Positions 13,101-23,742 of a DNA stretch of 64,000 nucleotides are shown piece after piece. This stretch comes from Punctularia strigosozonata HHB-11173 SS5 (Eukaryota > Basidiomycota > Agaricomycetes > Corticiales > Punctulariaceae). The DNA lies in the NCBI RefSeq assembly GCF_000264995.1, contig NW_006767436.1, forward strand, positions 1,861,226 through 1,925,225. Direction: 5' to 3'. Within the stretch, counting starts at the first letter, position 1; each line of letters starts with the position of its first letter. The translations under genes and the position numbers were made by a program. Under the pieces are notes generated by a model. That model had not been told where the DNA came from, searched no databases, and saw nothing but the letters and a program-made list of their open reading frames with translations.

Positions 13101-13341
13101 AAGAAGGCGCTGAAGAATGCGGAAGACGAGATAGAGGCGTTGCGAACTTCTGATCAATCTCAGCGCATTCAGCTTCTCGACGAGATGACGACGTTGCAGA
13201 CTGAGAATGAAAATTTGCGGGCTCAGTTGCGAAGTCGTAAGTAAATTATCGAAATATCGGTGATACCACATTCCTTTTTCTTCTCCAGGTGGTCCTGTGG
13301 AATACATTTTTAATGTAGCTCTAGTCCTATGCTATGTGTAG
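10200..13341 (+). CDS. uds1: Uds1-domain (up-regulated during septation) coiled-coil protein
   Basis: Six exons: 10200-10427, 10495-10830, 10881-12218, 12278-12834, 12887-13236 and 13289-13341, about 953 residues. After a Pro/Ser-rich N-terminus comes the Uds1 domain at about residues 155-290: LLISLLASEAVVESRDCEIL, then EVEELKK joining EQQILSARLGAMNKKL, LETKIRDAAASL, and AQKEVWRVLERLSEVNRRL with HRAGVLSFSVR. The rest is mostly long coiled coil (Glu/Lys/Gln-rich heptads) with a Ser/Pro-rich interruption near 640-710. In fission yeast the family is linked to septation; molecular function is poorly known. The last junction uses a perfect gtaagt donor at 13237 and adds only 18 residues; if that intron is kept, the protein simply ends at a TAA at 13242-13244. 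Start chosen because MNGVRR opens related proteins as I recall them. Confidence 0.88.
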
Positions 13342-13410
13342 ATACCGCATCTTGTTGATACCTGTGCATGAATCCGACGTTTTCTATCAATTTGTCTATG
13401 TTGCTGCCCC

Positions 13411-13424
13411 GGGGGGGGGGGGGG
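13411..13424 (+). repeat. Poly-G homopolymer, 14 nt
   Basis: A run of 14 G immediately after cccc in the spacer between the Uds1-domain gene and MDM34. It is a slippage-prone tract and a likely place for assembly length errors. It lies outside coding sequence. Confidence 0.9.
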
Positions 13425-13617
13425 TATCGCGGCACTCTGACTCCTGAGTCTGAAATGGCAGCGGGGCACGTGCTGAAGGGGTATGCTGGAGTTCTCGACT
13501 TGAACCTGGACAACTCCACTGAATATGCTGCTTAAACTGTGCAATTTGCCGACTTAGGTCATACGCCAGCATCTGGGATCCATCACTCAGCAGGAATCTC
13601 GGACGATAGCAGACTTC

Positions 13618-15809
13618 ATGTCCTTCTCATTTAAATGGCCCCGTTTCTCCGATGAGTTTCACGCACATGCGATCGAGCTCCTCAACACCGCTCTGAACAA
13701 GGGCACCAAACCGCCCGTCATCGCCGATAAGATTGAGGTTGTCGAGCTCGAGATGGGCACCCAGGTTCGTCGCTGCTGCCTCAGTAGAATAACCCTCGCT
13801 CAAGACATAAGCAGCCTCCAGAGCTTGAGATCCGGGATATTGGGGATCTGACCATGGATCAATTTCGTGGAATATTTCGCCTTACATATAATGGTGATGC
13901 CTATATTGTTCTTCGGACCAAGGTTCAGGTGTGTATACCATGGTATATGAGCCAAATTGGTGCTGACGAAACATAGGCGAACCCACTCAACCACAAGCAA
14001 CCTGACATCCATCTCATGGGAGGATCTCGCGGAATGCTCGCGGCTAAGCAGCCTCTGGTTGTTCCTATGCTTCTGCGACTGTCAAACTTCAAGCTCAGTT
14101 CTTATGTCGTGCTGGTCGTCTCAAAACAGAAAGGCATCACCATTGTCTTTAAGACAGACCCCCTACAAAACGTCGACATAAACAGCACGTTCGACTCGAT
14201 TGCGGTCATACAAAATTTCATACAGCGGGAGATAGAAGGTCAATTACGACAAATGTTCAGAGAAGATTTGCCAGGCATCATCCATCGCTTAAGCCAGCAA
14301 TGGATGAAGGCAAAGGTGGAAGCGCCTTATTTGCATCGAAGGGGGGGCACCCGCGTTCCTTCTATACCAACCGCACATTCTTCTCCCGACCTTCATCGGC
14401 ACCCCGCCCCATCGCAAACGAGAACTACTATATCAACGCTTTCAGGACAAGCCCACTCCGCGCCATTCACGCCTCTAGATCATCATCTCTCCAACAAACG
14501 CGATGGTGAAACATCACTACCAAACCCTGTTTCTTCGTCTCCCAGCTCTCTTCCGGATTCATCCGATGCAAGCTTCCCGGACATCGAGAACTTTGACCCG
14601 ACATATGGATTACGACCTGAAGGAGCGCCCTCTAGAGCTGCCTTCGGCAACCTGAAACGGCTTTTCGGTTCCAAGAAGGGCGGTTTGGCGGATCTGGAAG
14701 AGCTTCAAGAGGAACGGACGCGGGATCTGGACGAGTCAGTTCAATCTTGGGAGCATCTGTCGGAATTTGGCTCTACCGCCATAGGTTCCGACGAAATGAC
14801 GGAATTCGAGTCGCTGCCAGCCGTGGGTGGTGGTGTGATCACGCGGCCGCGAGTTATACACGGCCAATCTCCGGCGCTGTCGCCTGCTGTTAGCATGCGT
14901 ACCGTGGCACTATCTGCGATGCCTTCATCTTCCAGTTGGGGGTCACCGAGTACTTATATTCGAGACGCTTCGTCGTCATCCACGACATCGCCGATCATTG
15001 CTGGAGCACCCCGTCTTGGCCCTCGAAGCATGAGCTCGGTATCGAATCCCTACTTCCCTAGGATGCCAGCTTCCCTCGTAGAGTCCATCGACGGCGGTGA
15101 CGCCACGGAAATGACAGGCGTATGGTCAAAGGCCTGGTCGCAACAAGGCGCCCATCGACCTCAGCCAGACGCTCTTCCACCCACCCCACCCTTGTATAAC
15201 TCGTCCCCTCGCACGCTCAGCCCATCAAGCGCCGACCCAACTTCTCGCTCTAGCCAGTCCCTGATGACGCCCCCGCTTTCCGAACATGCAGATGGCCTTG
15301 AGATGCATAGCAAACGTAGACCTCGCCGAATATCGTTGTCCTCGTCTGACATTGAAGGTTTCCAATCAGGCTCGCCTCCAGATCATCATTACCTCTCCGA
15401 CGCAGCCCCCCGCCATATTATTGTCCGTCCCACACTCAGCAATCCAGTCTCACAATTACGCGCACTCAGTCATTCTAATCATACATTGTCACCGTTTACT
15501 CGGAATTTCCAACACTTCGCTGTGCGCAGCGGCCCGCGGAAAGCAAACACAACCGACACCCCGGTACCCGAGCGGGTGTCCGTGAAAGCCAGACGAAAAC
15601 GAACGCATCGCTTGGGAGCCAAGCCTATGTCGACCTCTTGGGAAGACCATCGACTCGAAGCAGCTGTCGCAACACCTACAGGAGGTGAAGAATTCGATGC
15701 CTCAGAGATGGATCGTTATTTTCCCGTTTATGACGACCGCCCGCCTTCGTACGCTGAATCTTCCCATGCGAGATCGCGACCGCGACACAACTACCAACAT
15801 CTACCCTAG
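13618..15809 (+). CDS. MDM34: Mdm34, ERMES complex subunit
   Basis: Part of the ER-mitochondria encounter structure in the outer mitochondrial membrane; its SMP domain takes part in lipid transfer and mitochondrial shape (family knowledge). Exons 13618-13764, 13815-13928 and 13977-15809 give about 697 residues. The start [14 protein letters not shown] and the following [16 protein letters not shown] / [27 protein letters not shown] / [13 protein letters not shown] and [18 protein letters not shown] match the SMP domain, about residues 1-200, almost residue by residue to other fungi. Both splice points fall inside conserved blocks, so they are secure. The C-terminal two thirds is Ser/Pro-rich and low complexity. 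The intergenic distance from the preceding gene is short (about 280 bp). Confidence 0.97.
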
Positions 15810-16020
15810 AGCATTGTTATCACCACGTTCACTATCTGACATACATGTACCACCGGACATATATTTATGTATCATCGTAGCGGACTATCATTGATCGAAC
15901 GCAGGAGCCAAACCTACAAACAAGTCACCAGGGCAAACTGTCACTGGTATCGGGCCGGATGCAGCAGTAAGAGGTGGAGAAGAGGCTAGTTCGAACGCCT
16001 GAACGATCTCGTTGGTCAGC

Positions 16021-19000
16021 TCAATTCATGAGGTTGTGTCTAGCGCTTACGTCGACATGTGTACTGGGAAGTCTGCTGGTGTTCTGCCGTCCCGACGGAC
16101 CTGATCTGCTCGAGCGGAAGTCGTCCCCTACGTATGTCTTCGTCTTTGATATGGCAGGCGATCGGAGGAGAGATGTCGGTGGTGAGACAGTGACACCGAA
16201 CGCATCCTCGATGTGCATCATCGGTTTCTGGGTCGGTGTAGACGGAGTGAAGGCGCTATCCGAATGGATGAGACTGGCAAGTTCATGCAGGGGTATCTCG
16301 ATTGCGGCGGGTAAGCTGACGTCGGGGTCACCAACCGTTTTCAATTCCTCTGCTGCTACTTTTTCGCGGAACGCAACGAATGCACGGGCTTGTTCCAGAG
16401 GTAAAGACTGTGTAACAATGTCGACCATCTTCACATACGCATCCTTGGATTGCACGGGCAGGGGACATGATGATCCCGACCGATGGATCATCCACGAGTA
16501 TAATCGGAAGGTAGATTGTGCGATATCCTCTGATAGTTGATCGATAGATAGTTTGCTCAAGAACGACAAGGCAGCACCCAATTCACGCTGGATTAAGTCG
16601 AAGTGGGGGATTTGCCCGTCGAAATTCAAGGATTCGAGCCGTGTGATTGCCTGTTCAAAGAACCGCGCATGGGATTGGTTGAAATCCTCGTCTTCATTAA
16701 CGCCCACCATGCGTAACAGCGAGATCGCTAATGCTATGCACAGCAAACCGCTGTTGATGTCCCGGATCTTCCCAAAAGCATTAACCATGTCGCGTGCGTG
16801 TGTCGATACCAGGTGCCGATCCGCGAGGTAGATCAGAGGTTCGGCTAATGCATCGCCGGCGTCCAATACCGTGCTGAAAGTCGAAACGCACCATCCCGAG
16901 GCAGTAGATGACGAGGACATCAAGTCCGACAAAAATCGAAGCATCAAGGTGGCCTCATATTGCCAGAGAGTCAATAACGGTGCGGAGGTTCCAATCGATT
17001 CCAGAGATCGCAATCTATTGGACAGTTGACGTGTTTCTTCTATCACCAGCCACTCGCTTATGCCGACGATACCTCCGTCCAGGTTGACCAATCGCTTCAC
17101 CATGTGCACTTTATTTTCCGTGTCAAGTGCTCGGAAAAAGGCTGCCAGATCTTGCAGAACATTAGGGAGGACAGCGCGAGTCCATAACTCCCTTTCGTCA
17201 TCCATACTCTCGTCGGCAGGGAGCAAGTGATCGATCAGCGAAAATACTTGCAGGAGATGGTACGCAGGATCATGTCCCGCCGGTTCTAAACCATGTTTCA
17301 ACAGAGAACGCAAGACCGTCTCGCACGAGGTGTGTTCCAGGCTCAAATCGGTGGGTACGTGAGCAAGTTCGCGGGTGAAATCGATGCATGTTTGACGTGT
17401 TGTCTGAGCGGCTATGCAAGCATCGCTGGCCTGCGAATAGAGCATGTCTGCGGCATCTGTACAGCGGAAGACGTCCGCTACATGGCAGGCGAGGGAGCGG
17501 ACCGCGCGCGCTGGCATGGGAAATGTCGGCATGAGACGTATCAAGAGGGAGAGCATATCTTTGACGACGAGAAAGCACTGGCCGATGTCGTCTGTTGTGA
17601 CCTGCTGTTGGAAGACGATGGAGAATTGTTCGTTAACATGGTGACTAGCTGCCGCCAGAGCATCCGCAAGATGTGACAAGAGGCCCTGGGATCCCGTGCC
17701 CCACAGGGATTCAAGGACGTGCCAGCCACCGTATGTGTCTCCGCAGATTGCTTGCTCAACGATAGCGAGCGCGATTCGGAGCATGCAGATACTGCGAGAA
17801 TCCACGGGCTCCTGCGAGAATCTTTGCATCCCAGCCACTGCTCCCATGACGCCCTTTTCGGCCATCATCGCATGCTCCTGCAACTGACAAACTTCGTCTT
17901 CGGATATGCGCAGCAGCGGCGCTTTCGGTGCTTTGAGAACGAAGAGACATCGCACGACGTCTGGAGATAGGAACGAGCGCGGATCTTCAGCCAGACGAAA
18001 GACGATGTTTTCCGCGCGGATCGCTGACGGGGAAGGTGCAGCGTCGGCTGTGTTATCGCCTATCATACATTCCATCCTGAAAATGACCTGGGGCAAGCGC
18101 AAGAGATGGTTGACAATCTGTGGATGGCGTAAGGCATAGTCAAGGGTAGGTGGACGGATCCGCACCTCCTTATAACCTGCGGTACCTTGCCACATCTGGA
18201 TAATGGCCAGAGTCCTGATATAGAATGGTTGTTAGAACGTCTTTCCACCATGTTAATGCCACTGACCTTTCTAGACAGTGTTGGTCCGACCAGGTATCTG
18301 CCCAGGCGAACACGACGATGACACACGCTACTCCAATATATGCTCTCACATATCGGATGAATTCGTCATGTGAGATGCGAGATGTCTGGCTAATAAGCAG
18401 CGAAGGTGGAAACGCGTGTTGCAAAGGAAGCACAGGGTTCTCCCATAAGCGGTATTGAATGTCTTCGTTGGTGGCCATTGACAATAACCAGATCCCCAAA
18501 GACTGCTCGTCACATCCAATGTCCCATAACATTCGCAGGGCCTGCGCAAAGTCTCCTTGTGTGTTCGAGAGCGCGTCTTCGAGGATATGCCACCCTTGTA
18601 AACGAGCCCGTATATTCTGTATAGCGGCTATCCGTGGAGAGCCCGGGGTTGAGCTGCTCTCGATAGTTGACAACACTTCCAGAAACCAAGGGCTGTTCAG
18701 ACGGGTAGCAATACATGGGTTCGCAGCTGCCTCCAAGAGACGCCCAAGCGTGTACTGATTGAAGAGGGCGTTTGCATCGAGCAACCGTGCCAGGTCCAAT
18801 TTTGACTAGGGGGGGGGGGAGTTAAGTACAGGAAGATTCCAGTTCGTGAAATGTGCTTACCAACAGAGCCTTCGCCAATGCCGGTTCTTGAGATGCACTA
18901 TGTCGCAATATTCCTACGATCATGTGTGGTTCCTCCGGGTCCTGAGCGAGACGTTTCAGACATCTTCCACAAGCGAACGCGTGCCAAACGGTAAACCTTG

Positions 19001-19843
19001 TACGTTAGAGATCGCGTGATGTTATCGGCGAAGTCTGAGATGTCCTCAGAGGGCGTGCCACTCGGCAGCGGTCTTGACGTGATCCGCAAAGCCGTTTCAA
19101 GGTCCTTATCGACCAGTCCTGCTAGGTCAGCATATAGATGAGGGAATTCTACGAGATCCCAATCTTCCTTGGGCGGCTTCAGGCTGAACATGATTTGAAT
19201 GACAAGTTCAAGGGGGATATCCGGTAGGGGTGCCAACAACTTGCGAGCCACATTTGTCGGCACCGTGGAATTAGAGGGATCCAGAGCGGGATGCAAGGGC
19301 AATGCGTCCGGCATTGGCAGAGTCCGCGGTTCGTAGGTCGTAGGGAAGTTTGACAGTTCGGATGCGATCTCGCCGTATACGGCGATTGTTATGGAATGAA
19401 AATCCCCACTGAGTATCATAAGTCTGGTAGCATACTAAGTCAACCGTACGTCAGTGAATGCGAGGCCGTGTGGTTCGCCGCTAACCTCATGACCCATCTC
19501 TATGTCGAAGCTGGTCGGCGTGCCGGTGTATGCCAGCGTCGTTGGAATGAGAGCATTGGTGGCTTTTGGTTTCTGCTTCGCATTGGTCGATATTGGGACA
19601 GCATTGAAGAAGATGTTCAAGCGAAACGCCTCAGGCTCGGTTCGACTGTCCCAAGGTAGACCCTCAACATTCGTCGCGTTCAACTCAGGGACACTCTTAC
19701 GCGACTATATCGGGGTTTGCTGCAAAAGGCTGGGCGCCAGTGGGAAATAAACGGATAGATTTCACGCAGACCGGGGAGGAGAACCGTATTGCCGATAATT
19801 TCGAGGTGCCCGACGGTTCTAGCACAGACCAATGTAATAGCAT
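16021..19843 (-). CDS. Virilizer-like protein (VIRMA/Vir1-type m6A writer scaffold)
   Basis: Virilizer proteins scaffold the nuclear mRNA N6-adenosine methyltransferase complex (family knowledge). Six exons in transcript order: 19843-19701, 19645-19486, 19434-18997, 18941-18861, 18805-18267 and 18214-16021, about 1184 residues. The N-terminal domain at about residues 1-110 carries the VIR_N pattern: LLHWSVLEP, IRFSSPVCVKSIRLFPTGAQPF, EAFRLNIFFNA, SFDIEMGHE and MILSGDFHSITIAVYGEI. The remaining 1000 residues are helix-rich and armadillo-like in character with no signature. Intron 4 has a run of 11 C just before its acceptor. The C-terminus is polar. A TATAAA lies 55-60 bp upstream of the ATG. 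It is transcribed divergently from the Orm gene, with 168 bp between the two starts. The Virilizer call rests on the N-terminal domain plus overall length. Confidence 0.8.
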
Positions 19844-19897
19844 GTTACAGAGGATAAGGTGACCGGATTGAAGGTAAAGACTAACCCGGGAGCCGAG

Positions 19898-19903
19898 TTT
19901 ATA
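19898..19903 (-). promoter_or_regulatory. Possible TATA box of the Virilizer-like gene
   Basis: TATAAA on the minus strand, 55 bp upstream of the predicted ATG at 19843, in the 168-bp divergent spacer shared with the Orm gene. Called from sequence and position only. Confidence 0.4.
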
Positions 19904-20011
19904 GGGGGTCGTGGCCGCAGCCACGCACGGCAGTTCACTGCGCCCGTTCCTTGGTTGCTGTACTCCTCCATTTCCTCTCAGGACGCCATTTTCTTCTGTT
20001 TCACCCCGACC

Positions 20012-20961
20012 ATGATAAGGTCGACACCTCCGAGACCGCCTCCGATTGATATAGCCATGTCACCGCGCCTGGAGCAACGACAGACGATGAAGACGCGACA
20101 GCGGAGCAGCAGCATCGTCAAGGTCGAGGAGGTTGGAGCGCGTTCACCGGATGAGATCCTCGATCAGTCAGCGTATGTTAACTACAACGTAGAATGGGTC
20201 GACCACAAAGGTTTGGCCCGAGTTCTAGAGCACCGAGTCGATGCTCATAATGCCAGCAGGCGCATGGCTCATCCACCCGGTGCTCATCTTGACTGGAAAG
20301 ATGCTGCTGGATACGCTCCCTGGAATGACACAACAAATTAGCTGGACGCTCACTAATCTGCTTTACCTATCTGTACGCGCCCTCTGATACCGAAAGGTTC
20401 GCGGTCGTTGACCATGCGCGCAGCTTTCGTACCTCATGTTCCACTGGGTGACCGGCATACCGTTTCAAAACGAGATGCATGGCGGCGCTTACGACGAGCT
20501 AACATTATGGGAGCAAATAGACGAGGGAGCGCAGTATACTCCGGCCAAGAAATGGCTTTTCTCTGTTCCGATCGTTTTGTGCGCAGAACAGCCGCCTGCA
20601 AGTCTTCCCTTCGCTAATCGTGTTTTACCGCTCTAGATTCTTGGCCTCAACACATTACACGCACTACAACCCGTGGCTGTTTGCCATTAATTTGACTGCC
20701 CTTATTCTAGTCCTAATCCCTAAGATGCCGCAGGTCCGCTATCTCATCCGGCTTGTGCTCGCTTTCGCTTACGCTCATATACCTCTTCATAAGCTCCATC
20801 GACGCCGCGTACACTTCATGACGGAAACTCCAGGTACACCCATTACACCCAGCTACCCTCCATCTGGATCGCAGACACCTACCGACTCTATCCCAAATCA
20901 TGTTCCACCCCCGGCTATGCTCAGCCAGGCTATGGCTGGCAAATTCTCCCCAGGAAAATAG
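20012..20961 (+). CDS. ORM1: Orm1/ORMDL family regulator of serine palmitoyltransferase
   Basis: ER membrane protein that restrains serine palmitoyltransferase and so sphingolipid synthesis. Exons 20012-20210, 20260-20372, 20424-20578, 20637-20733 and 20794-20961 give about 243 residues. Conserved blocks appear in order once introns are removed: YNVEWVDHKGAWLIHPVLI, GMTQQISWTLTNLLYLSLSYL, MFHWVTGIPFQ, GAYDELTLWEQIDEGAQYTP, KKWLFSVPIVLFLASTHYTH and INLTALILVLIPKMPQ. Four hydrophobic segments fit the family. The N-terminus has RQRSSSIVKVEE, a Ser cluster like the one phosphorylated in yeast Orm proteins (inference). The last intron (20734-20793) is a multiple of three with a weak donor (gtccgc), so reading through it would insert 20 residues before LHRRRVHF; splicing is preferred because the family continues directly. 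Confidence 0.96.
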
Positions 20962-21248
20962 TGACCGCGCGCTCGGCCTGAGAAGGGATTTCCCTCATTC
21001 TTGCACATAGAAAGGGACTTATACATAGCAACCATGGACTGTCGTCGCAAAGCATTTACATTGCACTTGCTGAATGGCCCGCGAATGCCCGCTCGAATCG
21101 GCAGATGGTCAACCTTCCACAGGCATCGGCTTCCGCGGGAGCGCACATAGGATGCATCATGCCAATAAAACGTACAAGGAGTCATGACGCAGGGAAACCC
21201 CAATATCCGGATTATAATCATACGTTGAGATAAATCAACAAGTATCGC

Positions 21249-22245
21249 TCATCCTGTCGTCTTGACTGCTTCGCGTGTATTGGTCTGAAGAAAACAATGT
21301 GAGCGAAGCTATCTCAACAAGCCCAGGCTACGTACCTCTCCAACCTCAAGAGGCGATTCATCAATGAAGTCGGGCGCTTTGTTCAGATCAGCGAGATATG
21401 AGGCGCCTTCCTCCTCTTGATCAAGCTCTAGAGCCTCCAGCTCTATGATAGTAGTCAGTAGATGGTATTGATCAATGTGACCGAGCAAGGACTAACCAGC
21501 CTCAAGGTCCGCTTCGTCTATTTCATCCGGGACAGCATAGGAACGACCCAACGACTCTTGTATTTCGTTTGCTTGTTCTAGCAAGTCTTCCATTTCATAA
21601 TGGATGTTCTGAAGAACGTTCAGTGTCACCCGAGACTAACGTAGACGCCCCGTACTTCGATTTTGTCAATATCGATCTTCCCGTACTGGCGCTTGAGCTC
21701 CTTGTTCGCAGTCTTCATAGCATCAACGGTCGCCATGGTATTCCGCAGATTCTCGGTTGCGAGGGCTGCCGATTCCATGTTGAATGTCTGTTGTGTTAAC
21801 TGCGCAAGCTGCGATTCATACATGCGCTTCTGCTTCAGCGTGCGTAATGCCCGTTGCTGGATAGCGTCCTGTAGCAGTGGGCGTAAGTGATACCGCGACA
21901 CATAGAGACGTACTCCCACCTTCCCAGGTCCATTGCGTAGCTTGCTCATCTGCTCCTTGTAACGCGCCAGCTCGCCGTCCAACTTCTTCACCTTCACCTC
22001 GATGGATGCCATCCGCGTGTCAGTCTTTTGTTCGTTGGCGGTGGAGAATACAACATCCGTGCGGGATGGTAATGGACACCGCCAGGGTTCGGAGTATTAG
22101 CAAGATTGGGCGTGTGTGATATGCAGGAAATCTTGGGTGAGACCCATATACGGCCCGCTAGGTGGAGGACGCTAACCGAGCTGATAGCATCCTGAAGGGT
22201 TGGCTTAGGTTTCTTACTGGAGGACGATCCAAATATCCTGTTCAT
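21249..22245 (-). CDS. VPS60: ESCRT-III protein Vps60/CHMP5
   Basis: Snf7-family protein of endosomal membrane remodelling; partner of Vta1, the Vps4 activator. Exons: 22245-22177, 22024-21920, 21868-21656, 21608-21497, 21442-21336 and 21284-21249, about 213 residues. MNRIFGSSSSKKPKPTLQDA joins TDTRMASIEVKVKKLD, then RNGPGK-DAIQQRALRTLKQ, MESAALATENLRNTMATVDA, KRQYGKIDIDKIE and IHYEMEDLLEQANEIQESLG. The acidic C-terminus (EADLEAELEALELDQEEEG) matches the CHMP5 end. The first intron is longer than usual here (152 nt). The neighbouring gene on the same strand is another ESCRT-III member, DID2, about 325 bp upstream. Confidence 0.96.
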
Positions 22246-22570
22246 GAGTTATCGGACAGGTGGTAGAAGAATTCGCGAGGTAAGCAAGAGGTAAGGCGGT
22301 TAAGGAGAGTAAGTCGAGCACAATCGAGGTAACTTGAACAGGGCTGCAGTACCCACGATCGGCTGCGCGCGCCGAGATGAAGGGACCGTCCTGCGTCTTA
22401 TTGGTAGGGTAGTGATATTTAACAATTGCGATGGCTGCCTCATCAAACTCGCCTCCTCATTTATTAGAATACATGTGTCCGTTGCGGTACATTAGATTAC
22501 ATGAGCCACGAAACAACACGCGCACTCCATCAGACTTGGCAAGATCTCTGGTCCACAACCCAAGTCTCCG
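22246..22570. other. Spacer between VPS60 and DID2, no gene seen
   Basis: 325 bp between the DID2 stop and the VPS60 start on the same strand. It is long enough for a separate promoter, so these are not read as one transcript. Nothing else recognisable. Confidence 0.6.
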
Positions 22571-23454
22571 TCACGTAGCCGGCCGTAAAGCGCGCAGCCG
22601 TTCAGCAAGTTTGTCGTCTTCTTCGCGGATCGGAGTCTTTTGTACCTCCTTAAGAGCGTCAGGAACCTCGCTTTGGAGGTCGTGCTGCAATTCGATGTTG
22701 GCCTCTTCCGCAGTTTGCTTGAGTAATTGATCGATCTGCGCCGCAAGAAGACGTTTCGGACAACGGGTGTAGCAGATAACACAGAAGATCTAACCTGATC
22801 TTGTGGTGTTGATACCGCCGTCGCAGATGACATGGTATCTTCCATGTATGACGTTTGCACGTCCAGATCAGCGAATTGTGATTCGAACTTGTCCATGATC
22901 TGAGATATCTGAATTAATAGTATGAGCAACACAATGCAGGAGTTAGTCAGCGCGTGCGATCTTACCCTCTCGAGGTTCATGCTCTCCATCGCTTTGTCCA
23001 TGCCGCCTACGACCTGGCGCATGTTCCCAGAGATCTGACGCATTGTCACCGCGGTCTCTACGCGGCTGGCTACGGCGTCAAGCCGACTTGCCAGTCGGAG
23101 GAGGTTGAGTGATTCTGACTTCTTGCGGATGGCATTGGAGGCGTAGATACGAGCACCATCATTATTACCTTGCATAAGCGCCTAAGAGAGATGCTTGTCA
23201 ATGTACGTCACTGTCAGAGGACAATATTGACCTTCTTGAGGCGCGCCTTCTCTGTCCCCTCATCCTTGGCCGCCTTCTTTGCTTGACGATTCAGCGTCTT
23301 CGCCGTGAACTATGCGCTCCTGGTCAGCGAACACATGCGACGCCCGAAAGAACACAGTAGCGCACCTTGAGCTGGAACAAAGTCTCTGGTATAAGTAGGA
23401 AGTCAGTCCAGCGCAATGTCGTTCGAGAAACTGCTCACTCTCGAGGTTGCTCAT
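22571..23454 (-). CDS. DID2: ESCRT-III protein Did2/Vps46 (CHMP1)
   Basis: Regulates ESCRT-III disassembly by recruiting Vps4. Exons: 23454-23439, 23385-23366, 23309-23232, 23181-22966, 22908-22795 and 22735-22571, about 202 residues. The first two coding exons are only 16 and 20 nt and together give MSNLEKTLFQLK, joined to [18 protein letters not shown]. Then come [60 protein letters not shown] and [11 protein letters not shown]. The C-terminus ([14 protein letters not shown]) is a MIT-interacting motif of the (D/E)xxLxxRLxxL(K/R) type, which binds Vps4. All splice points fall between conserved residues. The gene is divergent from the acyltransferase gene, 288 bp between starts. Confidence 0.96.
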
Positions 23455-23742
23455 CGCGTTGAGGAAAGCCGACAGCTTCAGCCGCTCAGCCTGAGCGTGG
23501 TCGGTCCGCAGTCTTGCACAGCCATGATGACAGCCACAGGTCGCGGGCGTCAATTTGAGGTTTCCTGGAAGGGGAAAGGAGCACAGCCATCAAGCACGCA
23601 ATGTTGACCACCATGAACACATCAGCGGGCGGCAATGGCTTGCTCAGCGGGAACGTCTACTTCAGTACATCCTCGCTGTTTTCGCCAGACTACCCACGGC
23701 CCTCTCATTCGTCTAGGATCAGCACTAGCGATCGATACCACC

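Noticed and set aside
13237-13288. Earlier stop of the Uds1-domain gene at 13242-13244
   Set aside because: A consensus gtaagt donor and a pyrimidine-rich ttctccag acceptor argue for splicing; kept as an alternative in the entry.
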